A stretch of DNA of 64,000 nucleotides from Rhizobium sp. Q54 (GCA_945861265.1 CAMAUC010000010.1:1-64000), one strand, 5' to 3'; positions 28,832 through 37,884 are shown, counted from the first letter of the stretch. Notes: generated from the sequence alone by a model not told the origin. Program-made: numbers and translations.

Positions 28832-29005
28832 TTATTTGCCTTGGATATTCCGCTTGGCCCAATCCACTAGGCCCTCTGGATCGTCATTATCGGGCAATGG
28901 CGCGTCGGCGCTCTTCTTGCCCTTGCCGGTCGGCTTATGGGGCGAAGGCGGCGTTTTCAGCATCCGCTTAAGCACTTCGTCCCGTTTTTCGGTGTCACTA
29001 TTCAC
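28832..29005 (-). CDS. Small basic protein, 57 aa, with KRMLKTPP motif
   Basis: A 57-codon gene with GTG start and AGGGG about eight bases upstream, ending in TAA. The peptide has an N-terminal charged helix (NSDTEKRDEVLKRMLKTPPS), a Lys/Gly-rich middle (HKPTGKGKKSADAP) and an acidic tail ending DWAKRNIQGK. The L-K-R-M-L-x-T-P-P-x-P-H-K pattern is of a kind I associate with small proteins of mobile regions in rhizobia, but I cannot assign a function. It is the likely first gene of a two-gene unit with the membrane protein that follows on the same strand, 63 bp away. Confidence 0.6.
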   Translation of the reverse strand: MNSDTEKRDEVLKRMLKTPPSPHKPTGKGKKSADAPLPDNDDPEGLVDWAKRNIQGK

Positions 29006-29104
29006 CGGCTAACCCCTGTGGACGCCTGGGGAAAGTTTGCCCCACCCCACCACCGCCCTTGCTTAAATGCAGCGGATCAGTTGCCATCGTCAGCACGAGA
29101 ATCA

Positions 29105-29460
29105 CCCGCTTACGCGGGCTATTTCAATCCCGCCCTTAGGCGGGGGAGCCGGGAGACCGCATGAACCTTGGTCGGGGATAGCGGTCCCTCCGGTCGTCAA
29201 CCTCCCGGTTCGGAGACGGGGGGCAATACCGGCGGCCCATTGGCTACTTAAAAAGCCCTTGGGCCGTCGCCTTCTCTGCCCGTCCCCTTCCACCGGGATT
29301 AGGGCAAAACGCGTCACCTGCGTGCCATCCCCGGTCCATACGGGGCCTCCATTTTTAGCTCCCATTGCCCTGTTTCCGCAGGTCAATGGTCGAAAGGTCA
29401 CTTCACAGTGGCCGTTTGGGGCGGTTCTCGGTCAACGGGGCCGCCCCCTTCTTTTGTTGC
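29105..29460 (+). ncRNA. Candidate structured RNA (strand uncertain)
   Basis: About 350 bp without a convincing reading frame but with successive stable stems: cccgc-ttac-gcggg (29105-29118), cccgcc-ctta-ggcggg (29129-29144), a long pairing agaccgc/gcggtc, and a hairpin with 6+4 bp around a symmetrical internal loop (29234-29265: ggccca-tt-ggct / agcc-ct-tgggcc). A terminator-like stem ends it on the plus strand. I recognise no known RNA class (not tmRNA, SRP or RNase P). Only an inference from structure. Confidence 0.3.
29418..29456 (+). terminator. Terminator-like hairpin after the structured region
   Basis: ggggcgg / ccgcccc, a perfect 7-bp stem with a 16-base loop, followed by CTTCTTTTG. 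It would end a plus-strand transcript coming from the structured region. Confidence 0.5.
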
Positions 29461-29463
29461 GCC

Positions 29464-29551
29464 TTATGCAACACGCATAATTCACAGTATGTGACTCCTG
29501 ATTCCTAGCCCCTTTGTGCGTCCGGCGCACAAAAACTTCAGTCTGACTGAA
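29464..29551. repeat. Cluster of four consecutive perfect dyads before comM
   Basis: Within 88 bp: TTATGC-aacac-GCATAA (29464-29480), TCACA-gta-TGTGA (29482-29494), TTTGTGCG-tccgg-CGCACAAA (29513-29533) and TTCAGTC-t-GACTGAA (29537-29551). Each is perfect. The first two overlap a stretch that can be read as two dif-like arms around a 6-bp centre (CGCATAA-ttcaca-GTATGT). Possible recombination, replication or operator site; no gene lies between here and comM. Confidence 0.6.
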
Positions 29552-29671
29552 CTTTCGGATTCACAGACTTTTCCGGGCCTTTACCTCCAAAACTCGGTAC
29601 GTCATCTACATTATCCCCCGCTTTCCACAACTTGGTCTACACTCACAGGTAGCAGGTTGGGGATTTGCCAC

Positions 29672-31210
29672 ATGGTCCAGCGGGTCGCGACCGTCGCCTT
29701 CGAGGGCATCGATGCCCGCGCGGTCGACGTGCAGGTGCAGGTCGCGCCGGGCCTGCCCGCGTTCAACATTGTCGGCCTGCCCGACAAAGCCGTGTCGGAA
29801 GCAAAGGAGCGCGTCCGCGCAGCTTTGGTCGCCTCAGGCCTGGCTTTGCCGGCGCGCCGCATCACCGTCAATCTGGCGCCCGCCGACGTGCCAAAGGAAG
29901 GCAGTCATTACGACCTGCCGATCGCGCTCGGGCTGATGGCCGCCATCGGCGCCATTCCACGGGACGCGATTTCCGGTTTCACCGTTTTGGGCGAACTCGG
30001 CCTTGATGGGTCGATCGCGCCGGTCGCCGGCGTTCTGCCGGCCGCGATCGGCGCCAATGCGCGCGGACAGGGCCTGATCTGCCCAGAAGTTTGCGGACCG
30101 GAAGCGGCCTGGGCCAGCCCCGAGATCGAAATCGTCGCGGCGCGCTCGCTCATCCAGCTTGCCAATCATTTTCGCGGCACGCAGGTGCTGTCGCGGCCGC
30201 GCCCGAAGATCCGCGAGATCGATGGCGTGCCGCTCGATCTTGCCGACATCAAGGGTCAGGAGAGCGCCAAGCGCGCGCTCGAGGTCGCCGCCGCCGGCGG
30301 CCATAACCTGCTGATGGTCGGCCCGCCCGGCTCCGGCAAATCGATGCTGGCGGCGCGCCTGCCGTCGATCCTGCCGCCTTTGTCGCCCGCCGAACTGCTC
30401 GAAGTATCGATGATCGCCTCGGTCGCCGGCGAGATCGAAGGCGGCGCGCTGACCAACAAGCGGCCGTTCCGTAGCCCCCATCATTCGGCGTCGATGCCGG
30501 CTTTGGTCGGCGGGGGCTTGCGGGCGCGGCCGGGTGAAATTTCACTCGCGCATAACGGCGTTTTGTTTCTCGACGAAATGCCAGAATTCACCGGGCAGGT
30601 GCTCGACTCGCTGCGTCAGCCGCTCGAGACCGGCGAGGTGGCGATCGCGCGGGTCAACCACCGCATCACCTATCCGGCGCGTTTCATGCTGGTGGCGGCG
30701 ATGAATCCGTGCCGCTGCGGCCGCGCCAGCGATCCAGGCTTTGCCTGCAAGCGCGGCGCCAATGTGCGCTGCGCCGCCGACTATCAGGGACGGCTGTCCG
30801 GCCCGCTGCTCGACCGCATCGATTTGCACATCGAGGTGCCGGCGGTCACCGCAGCCGATCTCATTCTGCCGCCGCCATCGGAAGGCAGCCGCGAAGTCGC
30901 CGCCCGCGTCGCCCGCGCCCGCGACATCCAGGCCGAACGTTATGCCGCGCTCGGCCTCGCGCAGGTTCGTTGTAACGCGCAAGCGAGCGGCCCGATGCTG
31001 GAAGACATTGCCCGCGCGGACAGCGCTGGCATGAACTTGCTGCGCGACGCTGCCGACCAGATGCGGCTATCGGCGCGCGGCTATCACCGCGTGCTGCGGG
31101 TCGCTCGCACGCTGGCCGATCTCGACGGCGCCGCCGCGGTGGCGCGCGTCCATCTGGCCGAAGCCCTGTCGTACCGCGCTCTCGCCGACGAAGTGCGGCG
31201 CGCGGCCTAG
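29672..31210 (+). CDS. comM: ComM/YifB family Mg-chelatase-like AAA+ ATPase
   Basis: A 512-aa hexameric helicase-like AAA+ protein; ComM promotes branch migration during natural transformation in gamma-proteobacteria. It begins MVQRVATVAFEGIDARAVDV, with an N-terminal S5-like domain (PADVPKEGSHYDLPIALGLM), Walker A GPPGSGKSML, Walker B LFLDEMPEF, sensor AAMNPCRCG, and a C-terminal helical domain (SARGYHRVLRVARTLADLDG). The frame is open upstream into the dyad-rich region, but the chosen ATG gives the normal length. It normally follows gshB in this class; here about 3 kb of accessory DNA separates them. Confidence 0.94.
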   Translation: MVQRVATVAFEGIDARAVDVQVQVAPGLPAFNIVGLPDKAVSEAKERVRAALVASGLALPARRITVNLAPADVPKEGSHYDLPIALGLMAAIGAIPRDAISGFTVLGELGLDGSIAPVAGVLPAAIGANARGQGLICPEVCGPEAAWASPEIEIVAARSLIQLANHFRGTQVLSRPRPKIREIDGVPLDLADIKGQESAKRALEVAAAGGHNLLMVGPPGSGKSMLAARLPSILPPLSPAELLEVSMIASVAGEIEGGALTNKRPFRSPHHSASMPALVGGGLRARPGEISLAHNGVLFLDEMPEFTGQVLDSLRQPLETGEVAIARVNHRITYPARFMLVAAMNPCRCGRASDPGFACKRGANVRCAADYQGRLSGPLLDRIDLHIEVPAVTAADLILPPPSEGSREVAARVARARDIQAERYAALGLAQVRCNAQASGPMLEDIARADSAGMNLLRDAADQMRLSARGYHRVLRVARTLADLDGAAAVARVHLAEALSYRALADEVRRAA

Positions 31211-31264
31211 ACTTGCCCCGGGTACCCGCGCGCCGCGAGCGCTTAAATCAAGCGCCTGCGCCGG

Positions 31265-32971
31265 TTAGGCCGCCCTTGACTGGCGCGACGAGCGTGCGAC
31301 CGGCCGGCGCTGCTCGTTCGCCCGCTCCGGCTGCTGCTGATGTTTCTGCGCCGGCTGCCGGCCATCGCCGCCATTATCGACGCGGAAGAAGTCAACCTGC
31401 TGACCCATGGATTTGGCCTGGTCCTCAAGCGCCTTGGCAGTCGCGGCATTTTCCTCGACCAGCGCCGAGTTCTGCTGCGTCACTTCGTCCATCTGCGTCA
31501 GCGCCTTGTTGATCTGTTCGATGCCAGTCGACTGTTCGTTGCTGGCGCTGGCAATGTCGGAAATGATGTATGCGACGCTCTTGATTGACTCTACGATCTC
31601 ACCGAGCGACGCGCCGGCGCGGTTGACCAGTTCGACGCCGTCGATCACCTGGCTGTTGCTGTTGGTGATCAGGTCCTTGATGTCCTTGGCGGCCTGCGAG
31701 GAGCGTTGCGCGAGACTGCGCACTTCCGACGCGACCACGGCGAAGCCACGGCCGGCCTCGCCGGCGCGGGCGGCTTCCACCGCGGCATTGAGCGCCAGCA
31801 AATTGGTCTGGCGGGCGATCTCGTCGATCACGCCGATAATGTCGGAAATCTTGCGCGACGATTCCTCGATCTTCGCCATGGCCTGCACCGCCTGAGCGAC
31901 GACTTCACCGCCGCGGTCGGCGACCTTCTGGGTGTTGGCGGCGGAGTCGCTGGCCTTGCGGGCGTTTTCGGCATTGGTTTTCACCGTCGATGAAATTTCT
32001 TCCATCGAGGCCGAGGTTTCTTCCAGGCTGGCGGCTTGTTCCTCAGTACGCTGTGACAAATCTGTAGTGCTGGTCGAGATTTCGGCCGAGGCATTAGTGA
32101 CCTCATGCGCCGACCTTTTGATATTGCTGATCGTTTCGCGGATTTTCTCGGCCATGGACGCCACCGAATTTGCGATCCTGCCAATTTCATCGCCACGGCC
32201 CAGGAACGGCACGGCGATGGTGAAATTGCCGTCGGCAAGCTCATTGAGCGGCGCGGTCAACTTGCGCAGCGGCGCGGCGATTGCGACAGCGGCGTAGATC
32301 GCGGTGCCGATCAGGATCAGGATCGTGATCGCGCTCAAAATATAATTGATATGTTCGCCATTCAAGGTGATCTGGGTGGCAACCGCCTTTTGCTTGACCG
32401 CTTGCATTTCGGAGAATTTGACGATGGCGTCGGCAAATTTGCCTAAGGAATCGCCGATGGAAACACCGCGCTCAAAGGCAATCTTTTCAACCTCGGCGTT
32501 GATCGCGGCGATGGCGGAATCGGCTTCATTACCGGGCTTGGATTGGAGCCCGGGTATTTGGTTCTTGAGCTGAACCATCTCAAGACCGATCGCGGCGTAT
32601 TGTCCGGCGCCCGCTCTCAGTTTCTCCATGTTGCCGCGATTTTCGACATCAACCGCCTTTGCCAACATGTCGTCGACATAGTGACCGAGCGAGCCGAAGC
32701 GAGCCGCGACGTATTCCTGCGCGCTCTTGAGGGCCGCGGGAGTTTTGGCGAGACGAATATCGCGGACGCCCACCATCATGCCGCGCGTCGACGCTTTGGC
32801 TTCGGCCGCTTGGTAAGCGATCGACTGCTCTCGCGCTGCGATTTCCTCGGCTGCGTCGCTTTTCATGTTGCCGATCACCGGGCCGACGGTCATGGCGACC
32901 ACCATGGCGATGGCGACGATGGGAATGATCGCGAGTTTCGTCCCGATGCTCATGTTGTTCAGCGTCGACAT
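31265..32971 (-). CDS. Methyl-accepting chemotaxis protein
   Basis: A second chemoreceptor (568 aa). TM1 is at about 12-34, a helical sensor spans 35-208, TM2 is at 209-233, followed by HAMP (PLRKLTAPLNELADGNFTIAVP) in part, and a signalling domain with the tip [20 protein letters not shown] near 388-407. After the methylation helices (EEQAASLEETSASMEEISST) the C-terminus is a Gln/Arg-rich tail (HQQQPERANEQRRP) without a CheR pentapeptide. The sensor is unlike that of the receptor next to gshB, so a different ligand is likely. Monocistronic, convergent with comM and divergent from the hybrid kinase. Confidence 0.92.
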   Translation of the reverse strand: MSTLNNMSIGTKLAIIPIVAIAMVVAMTVGPVIGNMKSDAAEEIAAREQSIAYQAAEAKASTRGMMVGVRDIRLAKTPAALKSAQEYVAARFGSLGHYVDDMLAKAVDVENRGNMEKLRAGAGQYAAIGLEMVQLKNQIPGLQSKPGNEADSAIAAINAEVEKIAFERGVSIGDSLGKFADAIVKFSEMQAVKQKAVATQITLNGEHINYILSAITILILIGTAIYAAVAIAAPLRKLTAPLNELADGNFTIAVPFLGRGDEIGRIANSVASMAEKIRETISNIKRSAHEVTNASAEISTSTTDLSQRTEEQAASLEETSASMEEISSTVKTNAENARKASDSAANTQKVADRGGEVVAQAVQAMAKIEESSRKISDIIGVIDEIARQTNLLALNAAVEAARAGEAGRGFAVVASEVRSLAQRSSQAAKDIKDLITNSNSQVIDGVELVNRAGASLGEIVESIKSVAYIISDIASASNEQSTGIEQINKALTQMDEVTQQNSALVEENAATAKALEDQAKSMGQQVDFFRVDNGGDGRQPAQKHQQQPERANEQRRPVARSSRQSRAA

Positions 32972-33237
32972 GTTGCTTCCTCTTCGGCGTTGTGTGTGGC
33001 GATCGTGCCTGCGCGCATTTGTCGCTTCACCGCGTTTTTGCTCCGCTGCTCCTGAATTAAATCACTGCGATTAAGAGCGAAATAAATACGATGCACACCT
33101 AGATTGCATACAATATTTTTGCCCGCTTATCGTGTTACCGACGGCGTTAAGAGTTCTTTCACTATTTTCGCAACGCCAGTGCCGCTTCGCACCGAAAAGA
33201 ACAAAATCGCAATAATCGCGCGGCCTAATGGCCAAGC

Positions 33238-35466
33238 ATGAACAGGCCGCGCCCAATCAACACAGCCCGCAAGACGTCGCGCAATACCGCGGCGCTGGTG
33301 CTGTTCGGCCGTTCGGTCGTCATCACATTATCGATCGTCTCCGCCTGTCTCGGCTTCCTCGCCGGCATCCGCCTGTCGAGCGCGAGTTATAATCCGCACG
33401 ATTACGCCACCGGCGCCGGCGCGCTGTTCGCCGCCGCCTGCGCCGTCATCGCTTTCATGCTGACGCGGCGTCGCGCCACGAAAGAGAAAATGCGCGCACT
33501 GGAAATGCGCATCGAGGAATTGTCCGACCGCAACTGGGAACTGCGCGAGGCCGAAGTCCGCGCCCGCAGTCTGCTGGAAGCGCAAGGCGACCTGATCGTC
33601 CGCCGCGACGCGCACGGTTTGCTCACATATGTCAACGACGCCTATTGCACGCTCGCCGGCAAAAGCCGCGAGCAATTGCTCGGTCAGCAGCCCGCGCTCG
33701 CGCTACGCGAACAGGGCGCGATCGCGATGCTGGCCGACGGCACGCGCGCGCACGATCAGAAAATCGCCTGTGGCGACAACGCCCGCTGGATCGCCTGGCG
33801 CGAAGTCGCCGTGCGCTCCGAGTCCGGCACTGAAGTGCAGGGCGTCGGCCGCGACGTGACCGACCGGGTCGAGGCCGAGCGCGCTTTCACCGCCGCGCGC
33901 GATCTGGCGGAAGCGGCCAACCGCGCCAAGTCGCGCTTCCTCGCCATGGTCAGCCATGAAATCCGCACGCCGCTCAACGGCCTGCTCGGGATGGCCGATT
34001 TGCTGCTCGACACCAGCCTGACGCCCGAACAGTTGACCTATGCCAAGGCGGCCAAAACCTCCGGCGAGACCTTGCTGTCGCTGATCGAGGAAGTTCTCGA
34101 TTTTTCCAAGATCGAAGCCGGAAAGCTCGATCTGGAGCCGCGGCCGTTCGCGCTGGTGCCGTTGGTCGAGGAAGCCGTCGAACTGCTGGCGCCGCGCGCC
34201 CAGGCCAAAGGCATCGAGATTGCATCCTACGTCGACGATCGCCTGCCGGCGACGATCGTCGGCGACGCCGCGCGCCTGCGTCAGGTGCTGCTCAATCTTG
34301 CCGGCAACGCGGTCAAATTCACCGAACAGGGCGGGGTCGCGGTTATCGTCGAGCCAGGCAAGCGCGACGGCGACATTCGTTTTCTGGTGCGCGACACCGG
34401 CATCGGCCTGGCGCCGCGCGATCAGGCGCGGGTGTTTCTGGATTTCGAGCAGGCCGACGATTCATCGACGCGCAAATTCGGCGGCACCGGCCTCGGCCTT
34501 GCCATTTCCAAACGCATTGTCGAGCGCATGCACGGATCGATCGCGGTCGAGAGCGCGCCCGGCCACGGCTCGACCTTCAGCTTCACGATCGCCTTGCCGG
34601 CGGCGCCCGCCGACGAAAGCCGCATCGACGCCGCCAGTCCCGATCTGGAAGACAGCGCGGTCATGATCGTCGCAGCGGCCGACATCGAGGCTTCGCTGCT
34701 GGCGCACCGGCTCGGCCGCTGGGGCGCGAAAACCTGCGCGGCTGCCGATGAAAAAATTGCGCATGCACTGCTGCCGGAGCGTCTTTGGGACGCGGTTCTG
34801 GTCGATTTTCCGCTCGCCCAGGCGATGATTGCTAACGGCATCGGCGCAATGAAAGATATCGCCCGCCGCATCGTCCTGATCCGCCCCGGCGATCGTCACG
34901 AATTGCCGGCGCTCAAGGCGGCCGGTTTCACCGGCTATCTGGTCAAGCCGGTGCGCGCGGCGTCGCTGGCGGCGCGGCTGCAGGCGCGCAATTCATTCGA
35001 GAACGCGCTCGCGGACAGCGTCGAAGAGATCAACGACGCCATTACCGTCAGCGGCAAAGGACTTTCCATTTTGGTGGCCGAGGACAACGACATCAATGCA
35101 TTGCTCGCGCGCGCGTTGCTGGCGCGGCTCGGTCATCGCCCGACCATCGCCGGCAACGGCGTGGCCGCGGTCGACTGCTGGAGCAAGGCGCGCGCCGCCG
35201 GCACGCCATACGATCTCGTGCTGATGGACGTGCAGATGCCCGACATGGACGGCATGGAAGCCACCCGCCGCATCCGTGCCGCCGAGGCGCTCGATCCATC
35301 CGGACCGGCGACCCGCATCGTGGCGCTGACCGCCAATGCCTATGCCGAGGACCGCGATGCCTGTTTCGCCGCCGGCATGGACGGGCTGCTGGTCAAACCG
35401 CTCGACCGCGAAAGACTGCGCGATGCGCTGGAGACAGCGGGGCGCCGCGCGCCGCTCGCGGCCTGA
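33238..35466 (+). CDS. Hybrid sensor histidine kinase with two receiver domains
   Basis: A 742-aa membrane-bound kinase. Two N-terminal TM helices (about 25-46 and 57-75) flank a short loop, so sensing may be through the PAS domain (about 107-212, RRDAHGLLTYVNDAYCTLAGK). HisKA has H240 in MVSHEIRTPLNG; the ATPase shows LNLAGNAVKFTE, DTGIGL and GTGLGLAI. Receiver 1 (about 470-580) has AAAD where the acidic pair should be (VMIVAAADIEA), so it is probably degenerate although LVDFPL and YLVKPV remain. Receiver 2 is complete (VAEDNDIN, LMDVQMPDMDG, ALTANAY, VKPLD). No response regulator lies next to it. An OlsB-like gene follows at 140 bp. Confidence 0.9.
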   Translation: MNRPRPINTARKTSRNTAALVLFGRSVVITLSIVSACLGFLAGIRLSSASYNPHDYATGAGALFAAACAVIAFMLTRRRATKEKMRALEMRIEELSDRNWELREAEVRARSLLEAQGDLIVRRDAHGLLTYVNDAYCTLAGKSREQLLGQQPALALREQGAIAMLADGTRAHDQKIACGDNARWIAWREVAVRSESGTEVQGVGRDVTDRVEAERAFTAARDLAEAANRAKSRFLAMVSHEIRTPLNGLLGMADLLLDTSLTPEQLTYAKAAKTSGETLLSLIEEVLDFSKIEAGKLDLEPRPFALVPLVEEAVELLAPRAQAKGIEIASYVDDRLPATIVGDAARLRQVLLNLAGNAVKFTEQGGVAVIVEPGKRDGDIRFLVRDTGIGLAPRDQARVFLDFEQADDSSTRKFGGTGLGLAISKRIVERMHGSIAVESAPGHGSTFSFTIALPAAPADESRIDAASPDLEDSAVMIVAAADIEASLLAHRLGRWGAKTCAAADEKIAHALLPERLWDAVLVDFPLAQAMIANGIGAMKDIARRIVLIRPGDRHELPALKAAGFTGYLVKPVRAASLAARLQARNSFENALADSVEEINDAITVSGKGLSILVAEDNDINALLARALLARLGHRPTIAGNGVAAVDCWSKARAAGTPYDLVLMDVQMPDMDGMEATRRIRAAEALDPSGPATRIVALTANAYAEDRDACFAAGMDGLLVKPLDRERLRDALETAGRRAPLAA

Positions 35467-35606
35467 TAAGCCTTCCCAAAACTGTCATAAATTCGTATCG
35501 CTGCCGTGTTGTAGGGATGTGAAGAGCTTGAATTGCGGTTCGACCGTTTCGATATTTCGCTCACAGGCACGTTGTGCATATACGGCTGCGTGCCGAAAAG
35601 GACCGA

Positions 35607-36545
35607 ATGCCAATGGCTAGCGACAGCCCTTCGCGAAATCTGCTTGGCCGCTTCCGCCCGGCGCCCGCCGCCCCCGGCCTGATTTCCTCGTTGCAGGCCT
35701 ATGGCGGATTGCAGGCCTGGGCCGCGCGCACACACCGGCCGTCGCAAAGTCTCGGCCGTATCGGCTCGCTCGAGGTCCGGCTGGCGCAGACCGCCGCCGA
35801 AGTGCGCCAGGCGCAGAAATTGCGCTACCGGGTTTTCTATCAGGAAGGCTCGGCGATCCCCAATCCGGGCCGGTTATTCGCGCGCCGCGATGTCGACGGC
35901 TATGATGCGATCTGCGATCACCTTCTGGTGCTCGATCACGCCGCCCGCGAGGGCCAGACCGGCAATCGGCCGACCGTTGTCGGCACCTATCGCCTGCTGC
36001 GCCAGCAACTCGCCGAAGACCATGGCGGCTTTTACACGTCGGGCGAATTCGATATTGGCGGCTTGATCGCGCGCCACAGCAAGCTGCAATTCGTCGAGCT
36101 CGGCCGCTCCTGCGTGCTGGCGCCTTATCGCAACAAGCGCACGGTCGAGCTGCTCTGGCACGGCATTCACGCCTACATCATGCAGAATCGCTGCGACGTG
36201 ATGATCGGCTGCGCCAGCCTCGACGGCACCGAGCCCAAGCGCCTGGCGCTGCCGCTGTCGTTCCTGCATCACTATGCGCGCGCGCCGGAAGAGTGGCGCG
36301 CTCAGGCGCTGCCCGAGCGCTATGTCGAGATGAACCGGCTGTCGAAGGAATCGATCGATCCCAAGGAAGCGCTGCGGGCGCTGCCGCCGCTGGTGAAGGG
36401 CTATCTGCGGTTAGGTGCGTATATCGGCGATGGCGCGGTGGTCGACCATGAATTCGGCACCACCGACGTACTGATCGTGTTGCCGGTGTCGGCCATCAAG
36501 CAGCGTTATCTCGAGCATTTCGACGGAAGCCGCCGCGCCGCTTGA
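35607..36545 (+). CDS. OlsB-like N-acyltransferase (ornithine-lipid type GNAT)
   Basis: A 312-aa acyltransferase of the OlsB/hemolysin-like group; OlsB transfers a 3-hydroxyacyl chain from ACP to ornithine, making lyso-ornithine lipid. The GNAT-like N-terminal part shows QKLRYRVFYQEG, DVDGYDAICDHLLVLD and VVGTYRLLRQ; ELGRSCVLAPYRNKRTVELLW and IGCASLDGTEPK follow, and YVEMNRLSKESI and PPLVKGYLRLGAYIGDGAVVD are late motifs. The companion olsA is not in the window, so the ornithine-lipid role is inferred from family. The ATG after AAAGGA is chosen over an upstream GTG. Convergent with coaA, 3 bp apart. Confidence 0.85.
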   Translation: MPMASDSPSRNLLGRFRPAPAAPGLISSLQAYGGLQAWAARTHRPSQSLGRIGSLEVRLAQTAAEVRQAQKLRYRVFYQEGSAIPNPGRLFARRDVDGYDAICDHLLVLDHAAREGQTGNRPTVVGTYRLLRQQLAEDHGGFYTSGEFDIGGLIARHSKLQFVELGRSCVLAPYRNKRTVELLWHGIHAYIMQNRCDVMIGCASLDGTEPKRLALPLSFLHHYARAPEEWRAQALPERYVEMNRLSKESIDPKEALRALPPLVKGYLRLGAYIGDGAVVDHEFGTTDVLIVLPVSAIKQRYLEHFDGSRRAA

Positions 36546-36548
36546 AAT

Positions 36549-37514
36549 TTACAATCGCCGCAACGACACGTCTTCGACCAGATGGCTGGCGCCTTTTTTC
36601 AGGATCAGGTCGGCGCGCTGACGTGTCGGCACGATATTTTCGTGCAGATTGACCAGGTTGATGCGCTCCCAGATCGACGAAGCGGTATCGACCGCTTCCT
36701 GGTCCGACAAATTCGAATAGCGATGAAAATATGATTTCGGATCGCGGAACGCGGTCGAGCGCAAAGTCAGAAACCGATCGACATACCACTCCTTGAGCAC
36801 GTCATCGTCGGCGTCGAGATAAACGGAAAAGTCGAAGAAATCGGACACGAACGGAATCGCCTTGCCGTCCTTCGGCAGGCGGCCGGTCTGCAACACGTTG
36901 AGGCCCTCGACGATGAGAATGTCCGGCCGGTCGACTTCGATCCACTGGTTCGGCGTCACGTCGTAAGTCAGATGCGAATAGATCGGCGCCCGCACCGGCC
37001 GCCGCCCGGCCTTAACGTCCGACAGAAACAGCAGCAGCGCCGGCAGATCGTAGCTTTCCGGAAAGCCCTTTTTTTCCATCAGCCCTTCGCGCTCGAGCAC
37101 GGCGTTGGGATATAGAAAGCCGTCGGTGGTGATGAGTTCGACCTTCGGCACGTTCGGCCAGCGCGCCAGCAATGCCTGAAGCACACGCGCGGTGGTCGAC
37201 TTGCCGACCGCGACCGAACCGGCGACGCCGATGATATACGGCATCTTGACGTCTTCGGTGCCGAGGAAGCGCTGCTGCGCGCGAAACAGCCGCTGCGTCG
37301 CCGCGACGTAAAGATACAAGAGCCGCGACAAGGTCAGATAAATATCCTCGACCTCGGTCATGTCGAGCCGATCGTGCAGCGAGCGCAGCCGCGTGACTTC
37401 TTCGACGGTCAGCGTCATCGGCGCGTCTTCGCGCAAGGCCGCCCAGGCCGCGCGCGAGAAGGTGCGGTACGGCGACAGGTTTTCGTCGGTGCGCTGTTCC
37501 ATCAGGTGTTTCAC
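36549..37514 (-). CDS. coaA: Pantothenate kinase (type I)
   Basis: The first and regulated step of coenzyme A synthesis (321 aa). The P-loop is [17 protein letters not shown]; other markers are [26 protein letters not shown] (as VRAPIYSHL) and [18 protein letters not shown], and the C-terminal [14 protein letters not shown]. Start is a GTG directly at the hisE stop with AAAGG four bases upstream; an ATG four codons later lacks such a site. Last gene of the minus-strand his-coaA run. Confidence 0.96.
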   Translation of the reverse strand: MKHLMEQRTDENLSPYRTFSRAAWAALREDAPMTLTVEEVTRLRSLHDRLDMTEVEDIYLTLSRLLYLYVAATQRLFRAQQRFLGTEDVKMPYIIGVAGSVAVGKSTTARVLQALLARWPNVPKVELITTDGFLYPNAVLEREGLMEKKGFPESYDLPALLLFLSDVKAGRRPVRAPIYSHLTYDVTPNQWIEVDRPDILIVEGLNVLQTGRLPKDGKAIPFVSDFFDFSVYLDADDDVLKEWYVDRFLTLRSTAFRDPKSYFHRYSNLSDQEAVDTASSIWERINLVNLHENIVPTRQRADLILKKGASHLVEDVSLRRL

Positions 37515-37838
37515 TTAACCTTTGGGACGCGAAGCCTTTTCGTCGTGTCCGGATTGCACGGTGCGCTTGTCGAGTTCAGCTTCGACCTCGGCAAAGGTGA
37601 CGTCACGGGCCTTCAACACGACCAGCAAATGATAGACGAGATCGGCGGCTTCCGAAATCAGCCGGTCTTTGTCTTCCTGCACAGCCGCCATCGCGGTTTC
37701 GAAGGCTTCCTCGCCCAGTTTCTTGGCGCAATGGGCAACGCCCTTGTCGAGCAACGCGCGCGTATAGGATTGCGCGGCGTTGGCCTGCGCCCGTTCGACA
37801 ATGCGGCGTTCAAGATCGGCGAGTGTGAATTTGCTCAT
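37515..37838 (-). CDS. hisE: Phosphoribosyl-ATP pyrophosphohydrolase
   Basis: The second step of histidine synthesis: PR-ATP to PR-AMP and pyrophosphate (107 aa). The MazG-like helical fold is shown by GEEAFETAMAAVQEDKDRLISEAADLVYHLLVVL in parts, with the metal-binding EE and ExxD residues. It is a separate gene rather than fused to hisI, typical of alphaproteobacteria. Its stop is immediately followed by the coaA GTG. A small palindromic repeat separates it from hisF. Confidence 0.96.
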   Translation of the reverse strand: MSKFTLADLERRIVERAQANAAQSYTRALLDKGVAHCAKKLGEEAFETAMAAVQEDKDRLISEAADLVYHLLVVLKARDVTFAEVEAELDKRTVQSGHDEKASRPKG

Positions 37839-37853
37839 GGGGCTTCCTTATCA

Positions 37854-37877
37854 CCTCTCTCCGCTTGCGGGGAGAGG
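37854..37877. repeat. Small palindromic repeat between hisF and hisE
   Basis: CCTCTC-t-CCGC-tt-GCGG-g-GAGAGG: a 10-bp stem with one T-G mismatch and a 2-base turn. Similar G-rich 'ggagaggg' palindromes are scattered in rhizobial genomes; a diverged copy occurs near 63.39 kb in this window. It may protect or terminate hisF mRNA. Confidence 0.7.
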
Positions 37878-37884
37878 GAGAAAC

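Noticed and set aside
29093-29300. Possible tmRNA, SRP RNA or RNase P RNA in the structured region
   Set aside because: None of the conserved sequence signatures of these RNAs is present; only generic GC-rich stems are seen.
28773-29480. Open frames on the plus strand in the accessory gap
   Set aside because: They lack ribosome-binding sites and resemble no protein; one is opposite the small basic-protein gene and others run through the hairpins.
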